Assembly: GCF_902833055.1 (NCBI RefSeq)
Contig: NZ_CADFEJ010000003.1
Coordinates: 434,001 to 498,000, forward strand
DNA length: 64,000 nt
DNA from: Burkholderia territorii
Lineage (GTDB): Bacteria > Pseudomonadota > Gammaproteobacteria > Burkholderiales > Burkholderiaceae
Direction of reading: 5' to 3'
The notes under the pieces are model-generated. The model saw only the letters and a list, made by a program, of their open reading frames with translations. It did not search any database and was not told the origin of the DNA. Shown piece after piece: positions 36,935 to 45,977 of the stretch. The first letter of the stretch is position 1, and each line of letters starts with the position of its first letter. The position numbers and the translations under genes are program-made.

Positions 36935-37108
36935 ATGGCCCCCCAAAGAAAGACGCTGTACGGGGTGGAATTGAAACCCCGTACGATCATCCGGCCCACC
37001 AACGAGGTGAAGGCTTCAACGGAAACCGAGAAAGGTGATGTGCTTCGCGCTGCCCGAAAAGTCATTTCCGAACACCGGGATGTGCTGATCGCATTGAAGG
37101 ATCGTTGA
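36935..37108 (+). CDS. Putative antitoxin upstream of a Doc-like toxin
   Basis: A 57-residue ORF beginning MAPQRKTLYGVELKPRTIIR, Lys/Arg-rich at the N-terminus and acidic-helical at the C-terminus (GDVLRAARKVISEHRDVLIA). It does not look like Phd, RHH or AbrB antitoxins. It ends one base before the Doc frame, the usual tight antitoxin-toxin arrangement, so it is assigned by position only. The region is visibly poorer in G/C than its neighbours. Confidence 0.6.
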   Translation: MAPQRKTLYGVELKPRTIIRPTNEVKASTETEKGDVLRAARKVISEHRDVLIALKDR

Positions 37109-37109
37109 T

Positions 37110-37495
37110 TTGCTGGACCTTGATTACGTCATCACGATTCATGACGAGATCATCCGGGACCTTGGCGGCTTGAGCGGATTTGCTCATGCTGGCCGGGGCG
37201 GCGTCGAAGCCGCCCTGCATCGGGTCGCCAATCACGCTCACTATGCGGGTCTCGACGACGTGTTTGGTATTGCCGCGACCTACGCATTGCCATCGCGCGC
37301 GGGCACGTCTTCAATGATGCCAACAAGCGCACTGGTCTCACCTGCGCATTGACGTATATGGAACGGCAGGGAATCACGATTCCTCGCCTCGCCGATCTCG
37401 AAGATCTTATGGTCGACGTGGCGGACGGCAGCGTAAGCAGTGAGGAACTGGCCGAGTATTTCAGTGCAGTGTGGGAATTGTCCTTGTCCCGCTAA
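37110..37495 (+). pseudogene. doc: Doc (death-on-curing) Fic-fold toxin, frameshifted
   Basis: Doc toxins are Fic-fold kinases that phosphorylate EF-Tu. The first frame starts with TTG at 37110 (LLDLDYVITIHDEIIRDLGG) and runs true to family up to FGIAATYA; the rest of the protein, IAIARGHVFNDANKRTGL with the Fic motif at 37304-37333, continues in another frame to TAA at 37493-37495. One base appears lost near 37284-37286. Joined, it would be about 129 residues, the normal Doc size. Either a real inactivating deletion or a sequencing error. Confidence 0.8.
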
Positions 37496-37833
37496 CGACG
37501 TCGCATCGAGCCGCTCGCTTTTTTGCCACACCTTGATCGCTCGATGGAGCGCATTGATTCGCTTCCCATCCTGGCGTGAGGCCATGGTGATGTTGCGATT
37601 TGCCCCTCCGCCTGGGGACCGGCTTTAATTTTCCTTCCGTTGACATACGACGTCCTAACACATTCACCAATGACCGGAATCCCGGCTCCATGGAATGGTG
37701 CGAATCCTTCGGAAGGTTTTTGTTAGGGAAATTCCCGCCCCGTGCAGGTTGGTTTTTTGTTGACCGACATCGTATAACGCCGTCATGATTTCCCAAAAGA
37801 AAGGTCCTCATCCACCGACCGAAGCGAGGAGAC
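37496..37833 (+). promoter_or_regulatory. Intergenic region before the ABC importer
   Basis: No gene supported. The stretch is poorer in G/C than its surroundings. It contains TTGACA at 37640-37645 and a separate TATAAC at 37773-37778, neither with a good partner, so the promoter of the importer operon probably lies here but cannot be fixed. Confidence 0.35.
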
Positions 37834-39000
37834 ATGAACACCACCACGATCGCGCGCCGTGTCCGCCGGATCGCACTGGCGCTGGGCCTGACGCTCACGG
37901 CCACGGCCGCCGTCGCGGCCCCCGTGTCGTTGAATGTCGTCGACGTCGCGGGCAATCTCCAGCTCACTCAGAAGGCCATCGAGGCGTTCAGGGAGAAGAA
38001 CCCGAATCTGGTCTCGAACGTCACGTTCACGAACGCACCCGCGCCTCAGTTGCCGGGCAAGATCAAGGCGATGCAGGCGGCAGGGCGCGCCGACATCGAC
38101 CTGGTGCTGACGGGCACCGACGCGCTGGCCGCCGGCATCGAGCAGAACCTCTGGCTCAAGCTGCTGCCCGACAGCGCGGGCGCGTTTCCCGGCGTGCTCG
38201 ACAGATACGCGCCCGGCCCGCGCAAGATGCAGGACCTCGCGCAGGGCTTCGGTCTCGAAGTGACCTACATGCCGGCCGGCCCGCTGCTCGAATACAACCC
38301 GGCCAAGGTCAGCGACCCGCCGAAGACGCCCGAACAATTGCTCGCGTGGTGCAAGGCGCATCCGAACAAGCTGATCTACGCGCGCCCGGCGAACTCGGGC
38401 CCCGGCCGCACGTTCCTGATGGGGCTGCCGTACGTGCTCGGCGACAAGAACCCGCAGGACCCGATCAACGGCTGGGACAAGACCTGGGCGTTCCTGAAAC
38501 AGCTCAACGAGTGCGTGCCGTACTACCCGGGCGGCACGTCGGCGGTGATGAAGGAGCTCGGCGAAGGCACGCGCGACATGACGGTGACGGTCACCGGCTG
38601 GGATCTCAACCCGCGCGCGCTCGGCATCGTGCCGGCCGAGTTCCGGATCCAGGCGTTCGACAACATGACGTGGGTCAACGACGCGCACTACATGGTGATC
38701 CCGAAGGGCGTGCCGAAGGAGAAGCTCGACGTGCTATTCAAGCTGATGAACTTCCTGCTTGAACCGGCGCAGCAGGCAATGACCTACGACGACGGCTACT
38801 TCTATCCGGGCCCGGCCGTGAAGGGCGTGACGCTCGAGATGGCGCCCGCGCACAGCCAGGAGGTGATCCGGAAATTCGGCCGCCCGGAGTATGCGAAGCT
38901 GCTCGCGGATCGTCCGCACGTGCAGCCGCTCAACGCCCAGGCAATGGTCGCCGCGTTCCAGAAGTGGGACCGCGAAATCGGATCGCAGAAGTCGAAATGA
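37834..39000 (+). CDS. ABC transporter periplasmic substrate-binding protein
   Basis: Extracellular solute-binding protein of family 1/8 type, 388 residues, with a signal peptide (RIALALGLTLTATAAVAA, cut near residue 29). The mature part shows the type II binding-protein pattern (EYNPAKVSDPPKTPEQLLAW, VNDAHYMVIPKGVPKEKLD). ATG at 37834 has GAGGAGA upstream. The permeases and ATPase that follow resemble the spermidine/putrescine-iron group, but the ligand cannot be read from the sequence. Confidence 0.88.
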   Translation: MNTTTIARRVRRIALALGLTLTATAAVAAPVSLNVVDVAGNLQLTQKAIEAFREKNPNLVSNVTFTNAPAPQLPGKIKAMQAAGRADIDLVLTGTDALAAGIEQNLWLKLLPDSAGAFPGVLDRYAPGPRKMQDLAQGFGLEVTYMPAGPLLEYNPAKVSDPPKTPEQLLAWCKAHPNKLIYARPANSGPGRTFLMGLPYVLGDKNPQDPINGWDKTWAFLKQLNECVPYYPGGTSAVMKELGEGTRDMTVTVTGWDLNPRALGIVPAEFRIQAFDNMTWVNDAHYMVIPKGVPKEKLDVLFKLMNFLLEPAQQAMTYDDGYFYPGPAVKGVTLEMAPAHSQEVIRKFGRPEYAKLLADRPHVQPLNAQAMVAAFQKWDREIGSQKSK

Positions 39001-39009
39001 CGGATGAAC

Positions 39010-39033
39010 GCGCGGGCGCCGCAGCGCCCGCGC
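39010..39033 (+). other. Stem-loop between binding-protein and ATPase genes
   Basis: 39010-39019 pairs perfectly with 39024-39033 (10 bp, all G/C, 4-base loop), 10 bases after the binding-protein stop and 17 before the ATPase ATG. Such hairpins often protect the upstream mRNA and reduce read-through, giving more binding protein than membrane subunits. Confidence 0.55.
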
Positions 39034-39049
39034 CGACGGAGTTCGCGTA

Positions 39050-40129
39050 ATGAAGCACAGTTTCGAACGGTTGCGGCTCGACGGCGTATGCCGCAGCTTT
39101 ACCAATGCGGAGGGCGTGCAGGTCGCCGCACTGAACGGGCTCGATCTCGACATCAGGCGCGGCGAGTTCATCGCGCTGCTCGGCCCGTCGGGCTGCGGCA
39201 AGTCGACCGCGCTGAACTGCATCGCCGGGTTGCAACCGCTCACGAGCGGCGGCATCTGGCTCGACGACACGCGCATCGACGTGCTACCGCCCGAGCGTCG
39301 CGGCTTCGGCATGGTGTTCCAGAACTACGCGCTGTTTCCGCACATGTCGGTGCTCGAGAACGTCGGCTTCGGGTTGAAGATGCGCGGCGTGCCGAAGCAG
39401 GAAACGCGGCGGCGCGCGCAGCAGGCGCTCGAGCTCGTGCAACTCGTCGGCCACGAGGGCAAGCTGCCCGGGCAGTTGTCGGGCGGGCAGCAGCAACGCG
39501 TCGCGATCGCGCGCGCGATCGTCATCGAGCCGCCGCTCGTGCTGATGGACGAGCCGCTGTCGAACCTCGACACGAAGCTGCGGATCGAGATGCGCGCCGA
39601 GATCCGCCGCATCCACACGCAGCTCGAACGCGCGACGATCTACGTGACGCACGACCAGGACGAGGCGCTGTCGATGGCCGACCGGATCGTCGTGATGAAG
39701 GAGGGCGTCGTACAGCAGGTGGCGTCGCCGAAAGACGTGTATACGCGCCCGCGCAACCTGCACGTCGCGCGCTTCATGGGCTATCGCAACGTGCTGCCGT
39801 TCACGCTCGAGGGGATGGCCGGCGATTACGTGAACGTCACGGCGGGCGGCGTGCGCGTCACCGGTGTGCCGATGGCCGGTTTCGACGGCAAGGACGTCGT
39901 GGTCGCGCTGCGCCCCGACGACATCGAGCGGGCGGAAGAGGGCGCCGACAACGCATTCGACGCGACCGTCGAAACGGTCGAATACGGCGGCCGGGACTCC
40001 CTCGTCCGCGCGATCGCGCCGTTCGGGCCGATCTGGGCGCGGATCGCCGGCGAATTCGCGGAGGGCGAGCGACTGCGGCTGCGCGTGGCGCCAGCGCGCA
40101 CGCTCGTCTATGCGGGAGACGCGCAATGA
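39050..40129 (+). CDS. ABC transporter ATP-binding protein, PotA/FbpC-like
   Basis: Cytoplasmic ATPase of the importer, 359 residues. Walker A GPSGCGKSTALN near 44-55, Q-loop VFQNYALFPHMSV near 90-102, signature LSGGQQQRVAIARAI near 145-159, Walker B LVLMDEPLSNLD near 165-176, H-loop YVTHDQDEAL; then a C-terminal TOBE-type domain (VALRPDDIE near 284-292). It belongs with the flanking binding protein and two permeases. Confidence 0.94.
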   Translation: MKHSFERLRLDGVCRSFTNAEGVQVAALNGLDLDIRRGEFIALLGPSGCGKSTALNCIAGLQPLTSGGIWLDDTRIDVLPPERRGFGMVFQNYALFPHMSVLENVGFGLKMRGVPKQETRRRAQQALELVQLVGHEGKLPGQLSGGQQQRVAIARAIVIEPPLVLMDEPLSNLDTKLRIEMRAEIRRIHTQLERATIYVTHDQDEALSMADRIVVMKEGVVQQVASPKDVYTRPRNLHVARFMGYRNVLPFTLEGMAGDYVNVTAGGVRVTGVPMAGFDGKDVVVALRPDDIERAEEGADNAFDATVETVEYGGRDSLVRAIAPFGPIWARIAGEFAEGERLRLRVAPARTLVYAGDAQ

Positions 40130-40175
40130 ACCGCGGCTGCGCCGCGAGCGCGGCAGCTCGCCGCCCGGAGGCCGC

Positions 40176-41048
40176 ATGAGCACATTCGCGACCGGCGGCG
40201 CGCCGCGCGACGCGAAGGCATGGCTCGTCACGCCGGCGCTCGCGTTCATCGTCGCATTGTTCATCTATCCGTTCGCGTATGGCCTCGTGCTGTCGTTCCA
40301 GCCGATGAACGGCGGCGGCGTGCTTGCGAACTATGTGCAGTTCTTCACCGACACCGCGATGTGGCCGACCGTGCTGGTCACGCTGAAGCTCGCGGTGCCG
40401 GCGACGCTGATCAACGTCGGCATCTCGGTGCCCGTCGCGTTCGCGCTGCGCCGCAACTCGCCGTACCAGAAGTTCGTCACGACGCTGCTCGTGATTCCCG
40501 TCACGCTCGGCACGGTGCTCGTCGCCGACGGGATGCTCACGTATTTCGGCCCGAATGGCTGGTTTCCGCAAGCATTGCACGGGCTGCATCTGTACACGGA
40601 CGAAGTACGCCTTACCCACAATTACTGGGGCGTGCTGCTGTCGCTGATCGTGTCGGGCTTTCCGTTCGCATTCCTGCTGATGCTGTCGTACATCAGCGGC
40701 ATCGACCCGACGCTCGCGCGCGCCGCGGCGACGCTCGGCGCAAACCCGTGGCAGCAGTTCCGGCGGATCTACCTGCCGCTGCTCGTGCCGGGGCTCACGA
40801 TGGCCGCGTGCCTGTCGTTCGTGCAGGCGTTCTCGGTATTCCCGTCGGCCGTGCTGCTCGGCGCGCCGGCCGGCCCGACCCGCGTGATCTCGATCGCAGC
40901 CGCCGAAGCCGCGTTCGAGAGCTACGACTATTCGCTCGCATCGGCGATTGCGATCGTGATGGGCTTCGTGCAGCTGTTGGTGGTCGCGTCGATGCTCGGC
41001 GCGCGCCGCTTCTTCTATACCGGTCCGGTCACGGGAGGCAAGGGCTGA
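40176..41048 (+). CDS. ABC transporter permease, first subunit
   Basis: Inner-membrane channel subunit, 290 residues, about six helices. The EAA-like coupling motif is ARAAATLGANPWQQFRRIYLP near residues 184-204, typical of PotB/CysT-type permeases. ATG at 40176 follows CCCGGAGG and replaces a much longer shadow frame. Its stop overlaps the next permease start by one base. Confidence 0.92.
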   Translation: MSTFATGGAPRDAKAWLVTPALAFIVALFIYPFAYGLVLSFQPMNGGGVLANYVQFFTDTAMWPTVLVTLKLAVPATLINVGISVPVAFALRRNSPYQKFVTTLLVIPVTLGTVLVADGMLTYFGPNGWFPQALHGLHLYTDEVRLTHNYWGVLLSLIVSGFPFAFLLMLSYISGIDPTLARAAATLGANPWQQFRRIYLPLLVPGLTMAACLSFVQAFSVFPSAVLLGAPAGPTRVISIAAAEAAFESYDYSLASAIAIVMGFVQLLVVASMLGARRFFYTGPVTGGKG

Positions 41049-41971
41049 TGGCGACCGACAATCATGCCGCGCCGGCGTGGCCGCCGAAGCACCGCCCGCC
41101 CGGCGCGCAGCCGGTCGACGCGATGAAGCCGCGCAAGCGGCGCGACAGCCTCGCTGCCCGCGCGTGGAAAGCGCTCGTGTGGGGGCTGATGACGTTCTTC
41201 CTGCTGAACGTGATGCTGCTGATCGCGACCGTCGCGGTGAACTCGATCGCGACGCGCTGGTTCGGCACGCCGCTGCCGCAGGGCTTCACGCTGCACTGGT
41301 ATGCGAAGGCGTGGGAAGACTTCCAGCTCGCCAGCGTGCTGTGGGTGACCGTCGAAGTGGTCGGCTCGGTCGTGCTGCTGTCGGTCGCGCTCGGCGTGCC
41401 GGCCGCCTATGCGCTCGCGCGCGTGCAGTTCCGCGGCAAGCGCTTCGCACTGCTGGTGTTCCTGCTGCCGCTGATGGTGCCGCCCGTCACGTACGGGATC
41501 CCGATGGCGACGGTGATGTACAAGGTCGGGCTTGCCGGCACGCTGCCCGGCGTGATCCTCGCGAACCTCGTGCCGGCGCTGCCGTTCGTGATCCTCGTGA
41601 TGACGCCGTTCATCGAACAGATCGATCCGAACCTCGAAGCCGCCGCGCGCATCTTCGGCGCGAACACGTGGCGCTATTTCCGCCACGTGCTGCTGCCGCT
41701 GCTGGTGCCCGGCATGCTCGCCGCGGGGCTGCTCGTGCTGGTGCGCACGATCGGGATGTTCGAGCTGACTTTCTTCACCGCGGGCCCGAGCACGCAGACG
41801 CTCGTCGTCGCGCTGTACTACGCGGTGTTCTCGACGGGCGTGCGCGCACCGCAGTCGATCGACGCGATGGCGATGATCTACATGGCCATCACGCTCGTGT
41901 GGGTCGTGATCGCGCTGCAGTTCGTGAGCCCGACGCAACTCGTGAGTCGCGTGAAGCAGGAGCGGCAGTAG
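41048..41971 (+). CDS. ABC transporter permease, second subunit
   Basis: Inner-membrane partner of the preceding permease, 307 residues, with about six helices and the coupling motif EAAARIFGANTWRYFRHVLLP near 199-219. The first 45 residues are hydrophilic and Pro/Arg-rich. ATG at 41048 overlaps the upstream stop, so both subunits are translationally coupled. Last gene of the importer operon. Confidence 0.92.
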   Translation: MATDNHAAPAWPPKHRPPGAQPVDAMKPRKRRDSLAARAWKALVWGLMTFFLLNVMLLIATVAVNSIATRWFGTPLPQGFTLHWYAKAWEDFQLASVLWVTVEVVGSVVLLSVALGVPAAYALARVQFRGKRFALLVFLLPLMVPPVTYGIPMATVMYKVGLAGTLPGVILANLVPALPFVILVMTPFIEQIDPNLEAAARIFGANTWRYFRHVLLPLLVPGMLAAGLLVLVRTIGMFELTFFTAGPSTQTLVVALYYAVFSTGVRAPQSIDAMAMIYMAITLVWVVIALQFVSPTQLVSRVKQERQ

Positions 41972-42150
41972 GCGCGCCTGCAAGCGGCGGGGAGCGGATA
42001 TTCGCGCCGTGCCGGCCGTGCATGCAATTCGTTACAAATGGATACCGCGTGCGACACGCGAACGTTGCAGACTACGCGGCGTAAGGCATCGGCAATGCGT
42101 TCGCATGCACCGCCGCCGCCATCCGACGTTCACCCGATTCACGGATATCC

Positions 42151-42588
42151 ATGAAGCTTCACACGCTGCTGACACTCGGCTGTGCCGCCACGCTGCTCGC
42201 CGCCTGCAACCTGCTCCACGACGGTCCCGGATCGAGCGATGTCGATGCCGCGGTGCGCCGCGCACTCGAAGCCGAAAACCACGGTGGCCTGAATGCGCTG
42301 TTCGGCCAGCCGCTGCCCGTGTCGGCCGACGTGATCTCCGCGAAACCGGACGGCGACTGCAGGAAGGTTGGCGAGCGCACCTACACGTGCGACGTCGTGC
42401 TCACGTGGCGCAACACCGATTACGCGCCGTCGCGCGCGAACCTGACCTTCGTGAAGGCCGCCGACGGCTCGTGGCAGACATCGGGCGTCGACGCCGCCAT
42501 CGCGACGGGCGCCGCCAAGTCGCTGATCGACAAGATCGGCAACGCGTGGCCCGGCAATGCGGCGAGCGGTGCATCGGCGCCGCAGTGA
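42151..42588 (+). CDS. Lipoprotein, unknown function
   Basis: A 145-residue lipoprotein. The signal MKLHTLLTLGCAATLLAAC has a lipobox LAAC with Cys19 as the acylated residue. The mature part has a conserved-looking Cys pair (DCRKVGERTYTCDVVLTW) that may form a disulfide, and a small alpha/beta fold is likely. No family is recognised. The 179 bases before it hold no gene. Confidence 0.75.
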   Translation: MKLHTLLTLGCAATLLAACNLLHDGPGSSDVDAAVRRALEAENHGGLNALFGQPLPVSADVISAKPDGDCRKVGERTYTCDVVLTWRNTDYAPSRANLTFVKAADGSWQTSGVDAAIATGAAKSLIDKIGNAWPGNAASGASAPQ

Positions 42589-42792
42589 CGCGGTGACGCG
42601 TCGTCGCCGGCTTTCGTCGACGCGTCTGCCTAAATGCCGTGCGGACGATGCGTGCGACAACATCTGCGGCCTTCGGTTGAACCCACGCTCGAACCCTGCG
42701 TAAAGGGAAAAAGGGCACGAACGCTGCCCGCAATGAATCGAAACCATCCTCGGTATAGAGGCCGATATATAGGGAAAACCCTTATTCGCAGT

Positions 42793-42798
42793 TATAAT
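42793..42798 (+). promoter_or_regulatory. Consensus -10 box before the small membrane protein
   Basis: A perfect TATAAT at 42793-42798 lies 25 bases before the ATG at 42824, in an A/T-rich stretch unlike the surrounding sequence. No convincing -35 is seen 17 bases upstream, so the promoter may need an activator. Confidence 0.5.
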
Positions 42799-42823
42799 GG
42801 CGACCTAGAAGAAAGGTCGAACC

Positions 42824-43036
42824 ATGCCCGAACGTTTCCAGTCCCTTGAAAAGTTTGTGTTTTCCCTTGTCGTGATGTCCGCGGTCTTCTGCTCCGCATT
42901 CCTTGCGTACGAGCGTCACCCCGAGATCAAGGTCGCCCTGCACGAAGGCGAAGCACTGATGCGCGAAAGCGCGAAGTATTCGGTCATCTGCTCGCCGTCC
43001 AAGGTCGATCCTTGCGTCGAGATGTCCGCTTACTGA
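42824..43036 (+). CDS. Small single-span membrane protein, unknown
   Basis: A 70-residue protein with one hydrophobic span (FVFSLVVMSAVFCSAFLAY, residues 11-29), then a charged segment and two Cys near the C-terminus (CSPSKVDPC). A TATAAT box and an AGAAAGG ribosome-binding site precede it. It matches no family I recognise; the promoter and clear start support it as a real gene. Confidence 0.65.
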   Translation: MPERFQSLEKFVFSLVVMSAVFCSAFLAYERHPEIKVALHEGEALMRESAKYSVICSPSKVDPCVEMSAY

Positions 43037-43385
43037 GTCTCGCCTCCCCGCTGACACGTCCCCGCTGATTCCCGCCGACGCGCGGCCGCTGGCCGACCCG
43101 CGCCGGCGGTGTGCATCGCGCATCAACGCGTACCGGTGCCGGTCGCGCACCGCCTGAACCCTGCTTTCCCGATTCTTCTTTTCTCCGATTTCGCGGCGGC
43201 AGCCTGTCTTCCGCGCGGAAAGGGCTGCGTGATCGCGCCTCCGGACGGGCGCGTCGCGCCACCGGCTCGCTGCCATCCATGCCTTTCCGTTCGGGAAAGG
43301 CTGGTTGAGTATCGATCGATTTTCGCCGGATGCGAACACCGTCATGATCGCCGTCATCGACAACTCGATTTCATCGGAGACAGCC
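43037..43385 (+). promoter_or_regulatory. Intergenic region with a hairpin before the CoA-transferase
   Basis: About 350 bases with no supported gene. 43281-43288 pairs with 43294-43301 (8 bp, 5-base loop), possibly ending the upstream gene. The A/T-richer stretch 43302-43375 probably holds the promoter of the CoA-transferase operon. Confidence 0.35.
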
Positions 43386-44576
43386 ATGACGCGGCCCCTG
43401 GACGGCATCCGCGTGCTGGAACTCGGTCAACTGATCGCCGGGCCGTTCGCCGGCCGGATGCTCGCCGAATTCGGCGCGGACGTGATCAAGGTGGAGCCGC
43501 CCGACGTCGGCGACCCGCTGCGCAAATGGCGGCTGCTGCACGACGGGACGTCGGTCTGGTGGGCCGTGCAGTCGCGCAACAAGACCTCGCTCGCACTCGA
43601 CCTGCGCACGCCGGAAGGGCAGGACGTCGTGCGCCGCCTCGTCGCCGAGACCGACGTGCTGATCGAGAACTTCCGGCCCGGCACGCTCGAAGGCTGGGGG
43701 CTCGGCTGGGAGACGCTGTCCGCGATCAACCCCGGGCTCGTGATGCTGCGCGTCTCAGGTTTCGGCCAGACCGGCCCGTATCGCGACCGTCCCGGCTTCG
43801 GCGTGATCGCCGAGGCGATGGGCGGCCTTCGTCACCTGACCGGCGAGCCCGGGCGCACGCCGGTGCGCGTCGGCGTGTCGCTCGGCGATTCGCTGTCGGC
43901 ACTGCACGGCGTGATCGGCGTCCTGCTCGCGCTGCGCCATCGCGAGCAGCAGGGCGGCCAAGGGCAGGTCGTCGACGTCGCGCTCTACGAATCGGTGTTC
44001 AACATGATGGAAAGCCTGCTGCCCGAATACGCGGTGTTCGGCGCGGTGCGCGAGGCCGCCGGCAGCAGCCTGCCCGGCATCGCGCCGACCAACGCGTATC
44101 GCTGCCGCGACGGCAAGTACGCGCTGATCGCCGGCAACGGCGACAGCATCTTCCGGCGGTTGATGGAGCTGATCGGGCGCCCCGACCTGGGCTGCGATCC
44201 CGCGCTCGCGCACAACGACGGACGCGTCGCGCAGGTCGCGCGCATCGACGCGGCGATCGGCGAATGGAGCGCGCGGCACGATCTCGACGACGTGCTCGCC
44301 GCGCTGAACGACGCGCGCATCCCGGCCGGGCGCATCTACGACGTCGCGGACATCGCGGCCGATCCGCATTACCGCGCGCGCGACATGATCGTCGACGCCG
44401 CGCTGCCCGACGGCACGCCCGTGCTCGTGCCGGGCATCGTGCCGAAGCTCGGCGCGACGCCGGGACGCATCGAGCGCCCGGCCCCCGCGCTCGGCGCCGA
44501 TACCGACGCGGTACTCGAATCGATCGGCATCGATGCCGCGACGCGCGACGACTGGCGCTCGCGCGGCGTGATCTGA
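43386..44576 (+). CDS. CaiB/BaiF-family CoA-transferase (type III)
   Basis: Class III CoA-transferase that moves CoA between carboxylic acids, 396 residues. It has the family N-terminus MTRPLDGIRVLELGQLIAGPFAGRML, the Asp-containing VSLGDSLSALHGVIGVLLAL near 162-181 and VEPPDVGDPLRKW. ATG at 43386 has GGAGA upstream; an upstream TTG is in-frame but unlikely. Followed at 30 bases by an HMG-CoA-lyase-type gene, so it probably activates an acid that the lyase then cleaves. Confidence 0.92.
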   Translation: MTRPLDGIRVLELGQLIAGPFAGRMLAEFGADVIKVEPPDVGDPLRKWRLLHDGTSVWWAVQSRNKTSLALDLRTPEGQDVVRRLVAETDVLIENFRPGTLEGWGLGWETLSAINPGLVMLRVSGFGQTGPYRDRPGFGVIAEAMGGLRHLTGEPGRTPVRVGVSLGDSLSALHGVIGVLLALRHREQQGGQGQVVDVALYESVFNMMESLLPEYAVFGAVREAAGSSLPGIAPTNAYRCRDGKYALIAGNGDSIFRRLMELIGRPDLGCDPALAHNDGRVAQVARIDAAIGEWSARHDLDDVLAALNDARIPAGRIYDVADIAADPHYRARDMIVDAALPDGTPVLVPGIVPKLGATPGRIERPAPALGADTDAVLESIGIDAATRDDWRSRGVI

Positions 44577-44605
44577 ACCGGCCCGCCAGCCCACGGAACG
44601 ACGAC

Positions 44606-45568
44606 ATGAGCAAGCCTCCCCAACGACTCTACATCCACGAAGTCGCGACACGCGACGGTTTCCAGAACGAGGCCGCGTTCGTCGACACCGCCGACAAGAT
44701 AGCGCTCGTCGACGCATTGAGCGCATGCGGCTACGCGAAGATCGAGGTCACGTCGTTCACGTCGCCGAGGGCGATCCCGGCGCTGCGCGACGCGGAGGCC
44801 GTGATGCACGGCATCGTGCGCGCGCCGGGCGTCGTCTATACGGTGCTCGTGCCGAACGTGCGCGGCGCGGAGCGCGCGCTGTCGTGCGGCGTCGACGAGG
44901 TGAACCTCGTGATGTCGATGAGCGAGAGCCACAACCGCGCGAACCTGCGGATGACCCGCGAGCAGTCGTTCGCGCAGCTGCGCGACGTGATCGAGGAGGT
45001 GCGCGGCACGGGCGTCGCGATCAACGTGTCGCTGTCGACCGCGATGGGCTGCCCGATGGAAGGCGACGTGCGCGCACACACCGTGCTCGCGTGGATGCAG
45101 CGCTTCGCTGATCTCGGCGTGCACGGCTTCACGTTGTGCGACACGACCGGGATGGCATACCCGTCGCAGGTGCGCGAGCTGGCCGAACGCGCGCGCGAAC
45201 GCTTCGGCGCGCTACAGCTCACGCTGCACTTTCACAACACGCGCGGCATGGCGCTCGCCAACACGCTCGCCGCGCTCGACGCCGGCATCGACCGCTTCGA
45301 CGCGTCGCTCGGCGGGCTCGGCGGTTGTCCGTACGCGCCGGGCGCGACCGGCAATGCGTGCACCGAGGAATTGGTCCACATGTTGGCGCTCGACGGCTAC
45401 GACACGGGCATCGACCTCACGGCCGTGCTCGCCGCGGCAGCGCGGCTGCCCGCGTTGATCGGGCATGACGTGCCGAGCCAGATCCTGAAGGCCGGGCGCC
45501 GCTCGGACCTTCATCCGCCGCCGCGCGCCGAAGCCGGCGACATGCCGGCGCAGCGGGCTTTCGCGTGA
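44606..45568 (+). CDS. Hydroxymethylglutaryl-CoA lyase-type enzyme
   Basis: Metal-dependent TIM-barrel lyase of the HMG-CoA/citramalyl-CoA lyase family, 320 residues. Hallmarks: VATRDGFQNEAAFV (catalytic Arg-Asp near 15-16), FHNTRGMALANTLAALDAG near 211-229 and the flexible-loop LGGLGGCPYAPGATGN with the conserved Cys near 244. In this context it probably cleaves the CoA ester made by the upstream transferase; whether the substrate is HMG-CoA cannot be decided. Confidence 0.92.
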   Translation: MSKPPQRLYIHEVATRDGFQNEAAFVDTADKIALVDALSACGYAKIEVTSFTSPRAIPALRDAEAVMHGIVRAPGVVYTVLVPNVRGAERALSCGVDEVNLVMSMSESHNRANLRMTREQSFAQLRDVIEEVRGTGVAINVSLSTAMGCPMEGDVRAHTVLAWMQRFADLGVHGFTLCDTTGMAYPSQVRELAERARERFGALQLTLHFHNTRGMALANTLAALDAGIDRFDASLGGLGGCPYAPGATGNACTEELVHMLALDGYDTGIDLTAVLAAAARLPALIGHDVPSQILKAGRRSDLHPPPRAEAGDMPAQRAFA

Positions 45569-45593
45569 ACGCATGAAACCAGGAGCGAACCAC

Positions 45594-45977
45594 ATGGCGC
45601 TGATCGATCACCTCGACCACCTCGTGCTGACCTGCGTCGATCCGGAACGGACGAAGCGCTTCTACACGGAAGTGCTGCGGATGCAGCTCGAAACCTTCGG
45701 CGCGGGCCGGCTCGCGTTCCGCTTCGGCAACCAGAAGATCAACCTGCACGTGCGCGGCGCGGAGTTCGAGCCGAAGGCGCACGTGCCCGTGCCCGGCGCG
45801 CTCGACCTGTGCTTCATCGCGTCGGTGCCGCTCGACGACGTGATCGCGCATCTGCGACGCGTCGACTGGCCGATCGTCGAAGGGCCCGTCGAGCGCACCG
45901 GTGCGACGCAGAAGATCCGGTCGGTGTACGTGCGCGACCCGGACCTGAACCTGATCGAGATATCCGAACTGATCTGA
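45594..45977 (+). CDS. VOC-family (glyoxalase-like) protein
   Basis: A 127-residue vicinal-oxygen-chelate protein resembling the GLOD5 group. It starts IDHLDHLVLTCVDPERTKRF with a metal-ligand His, and ends VYVRDPDLNLIEIS with the conserved RDPDxNLIE strand. The start at 45594 has AGGAGCG upstream. It is 25 bases after the lyase and probably co-transcribed with it; activity is unknown. Confidence 0.85.
   Translation: MALIDHLDHLVLTCVDPERTKRFYTEVLRMQLETFGAGRLAFRFGNQKINLHVRGAEFEPKAHVPVPGALDLCFIASVPLDDVIAHLRRVDWPIVEGPVERTGATQKIRSVYVRDPDLNLIEISELI

Noticed and set aside
37280..37585. A minus-strand ORF that looked at first like a transposase remnant
   Set aside because: It overlaps the 3' part of the Doc frame in antisense and shows no transposase motif, terminal repeats or target duplication.
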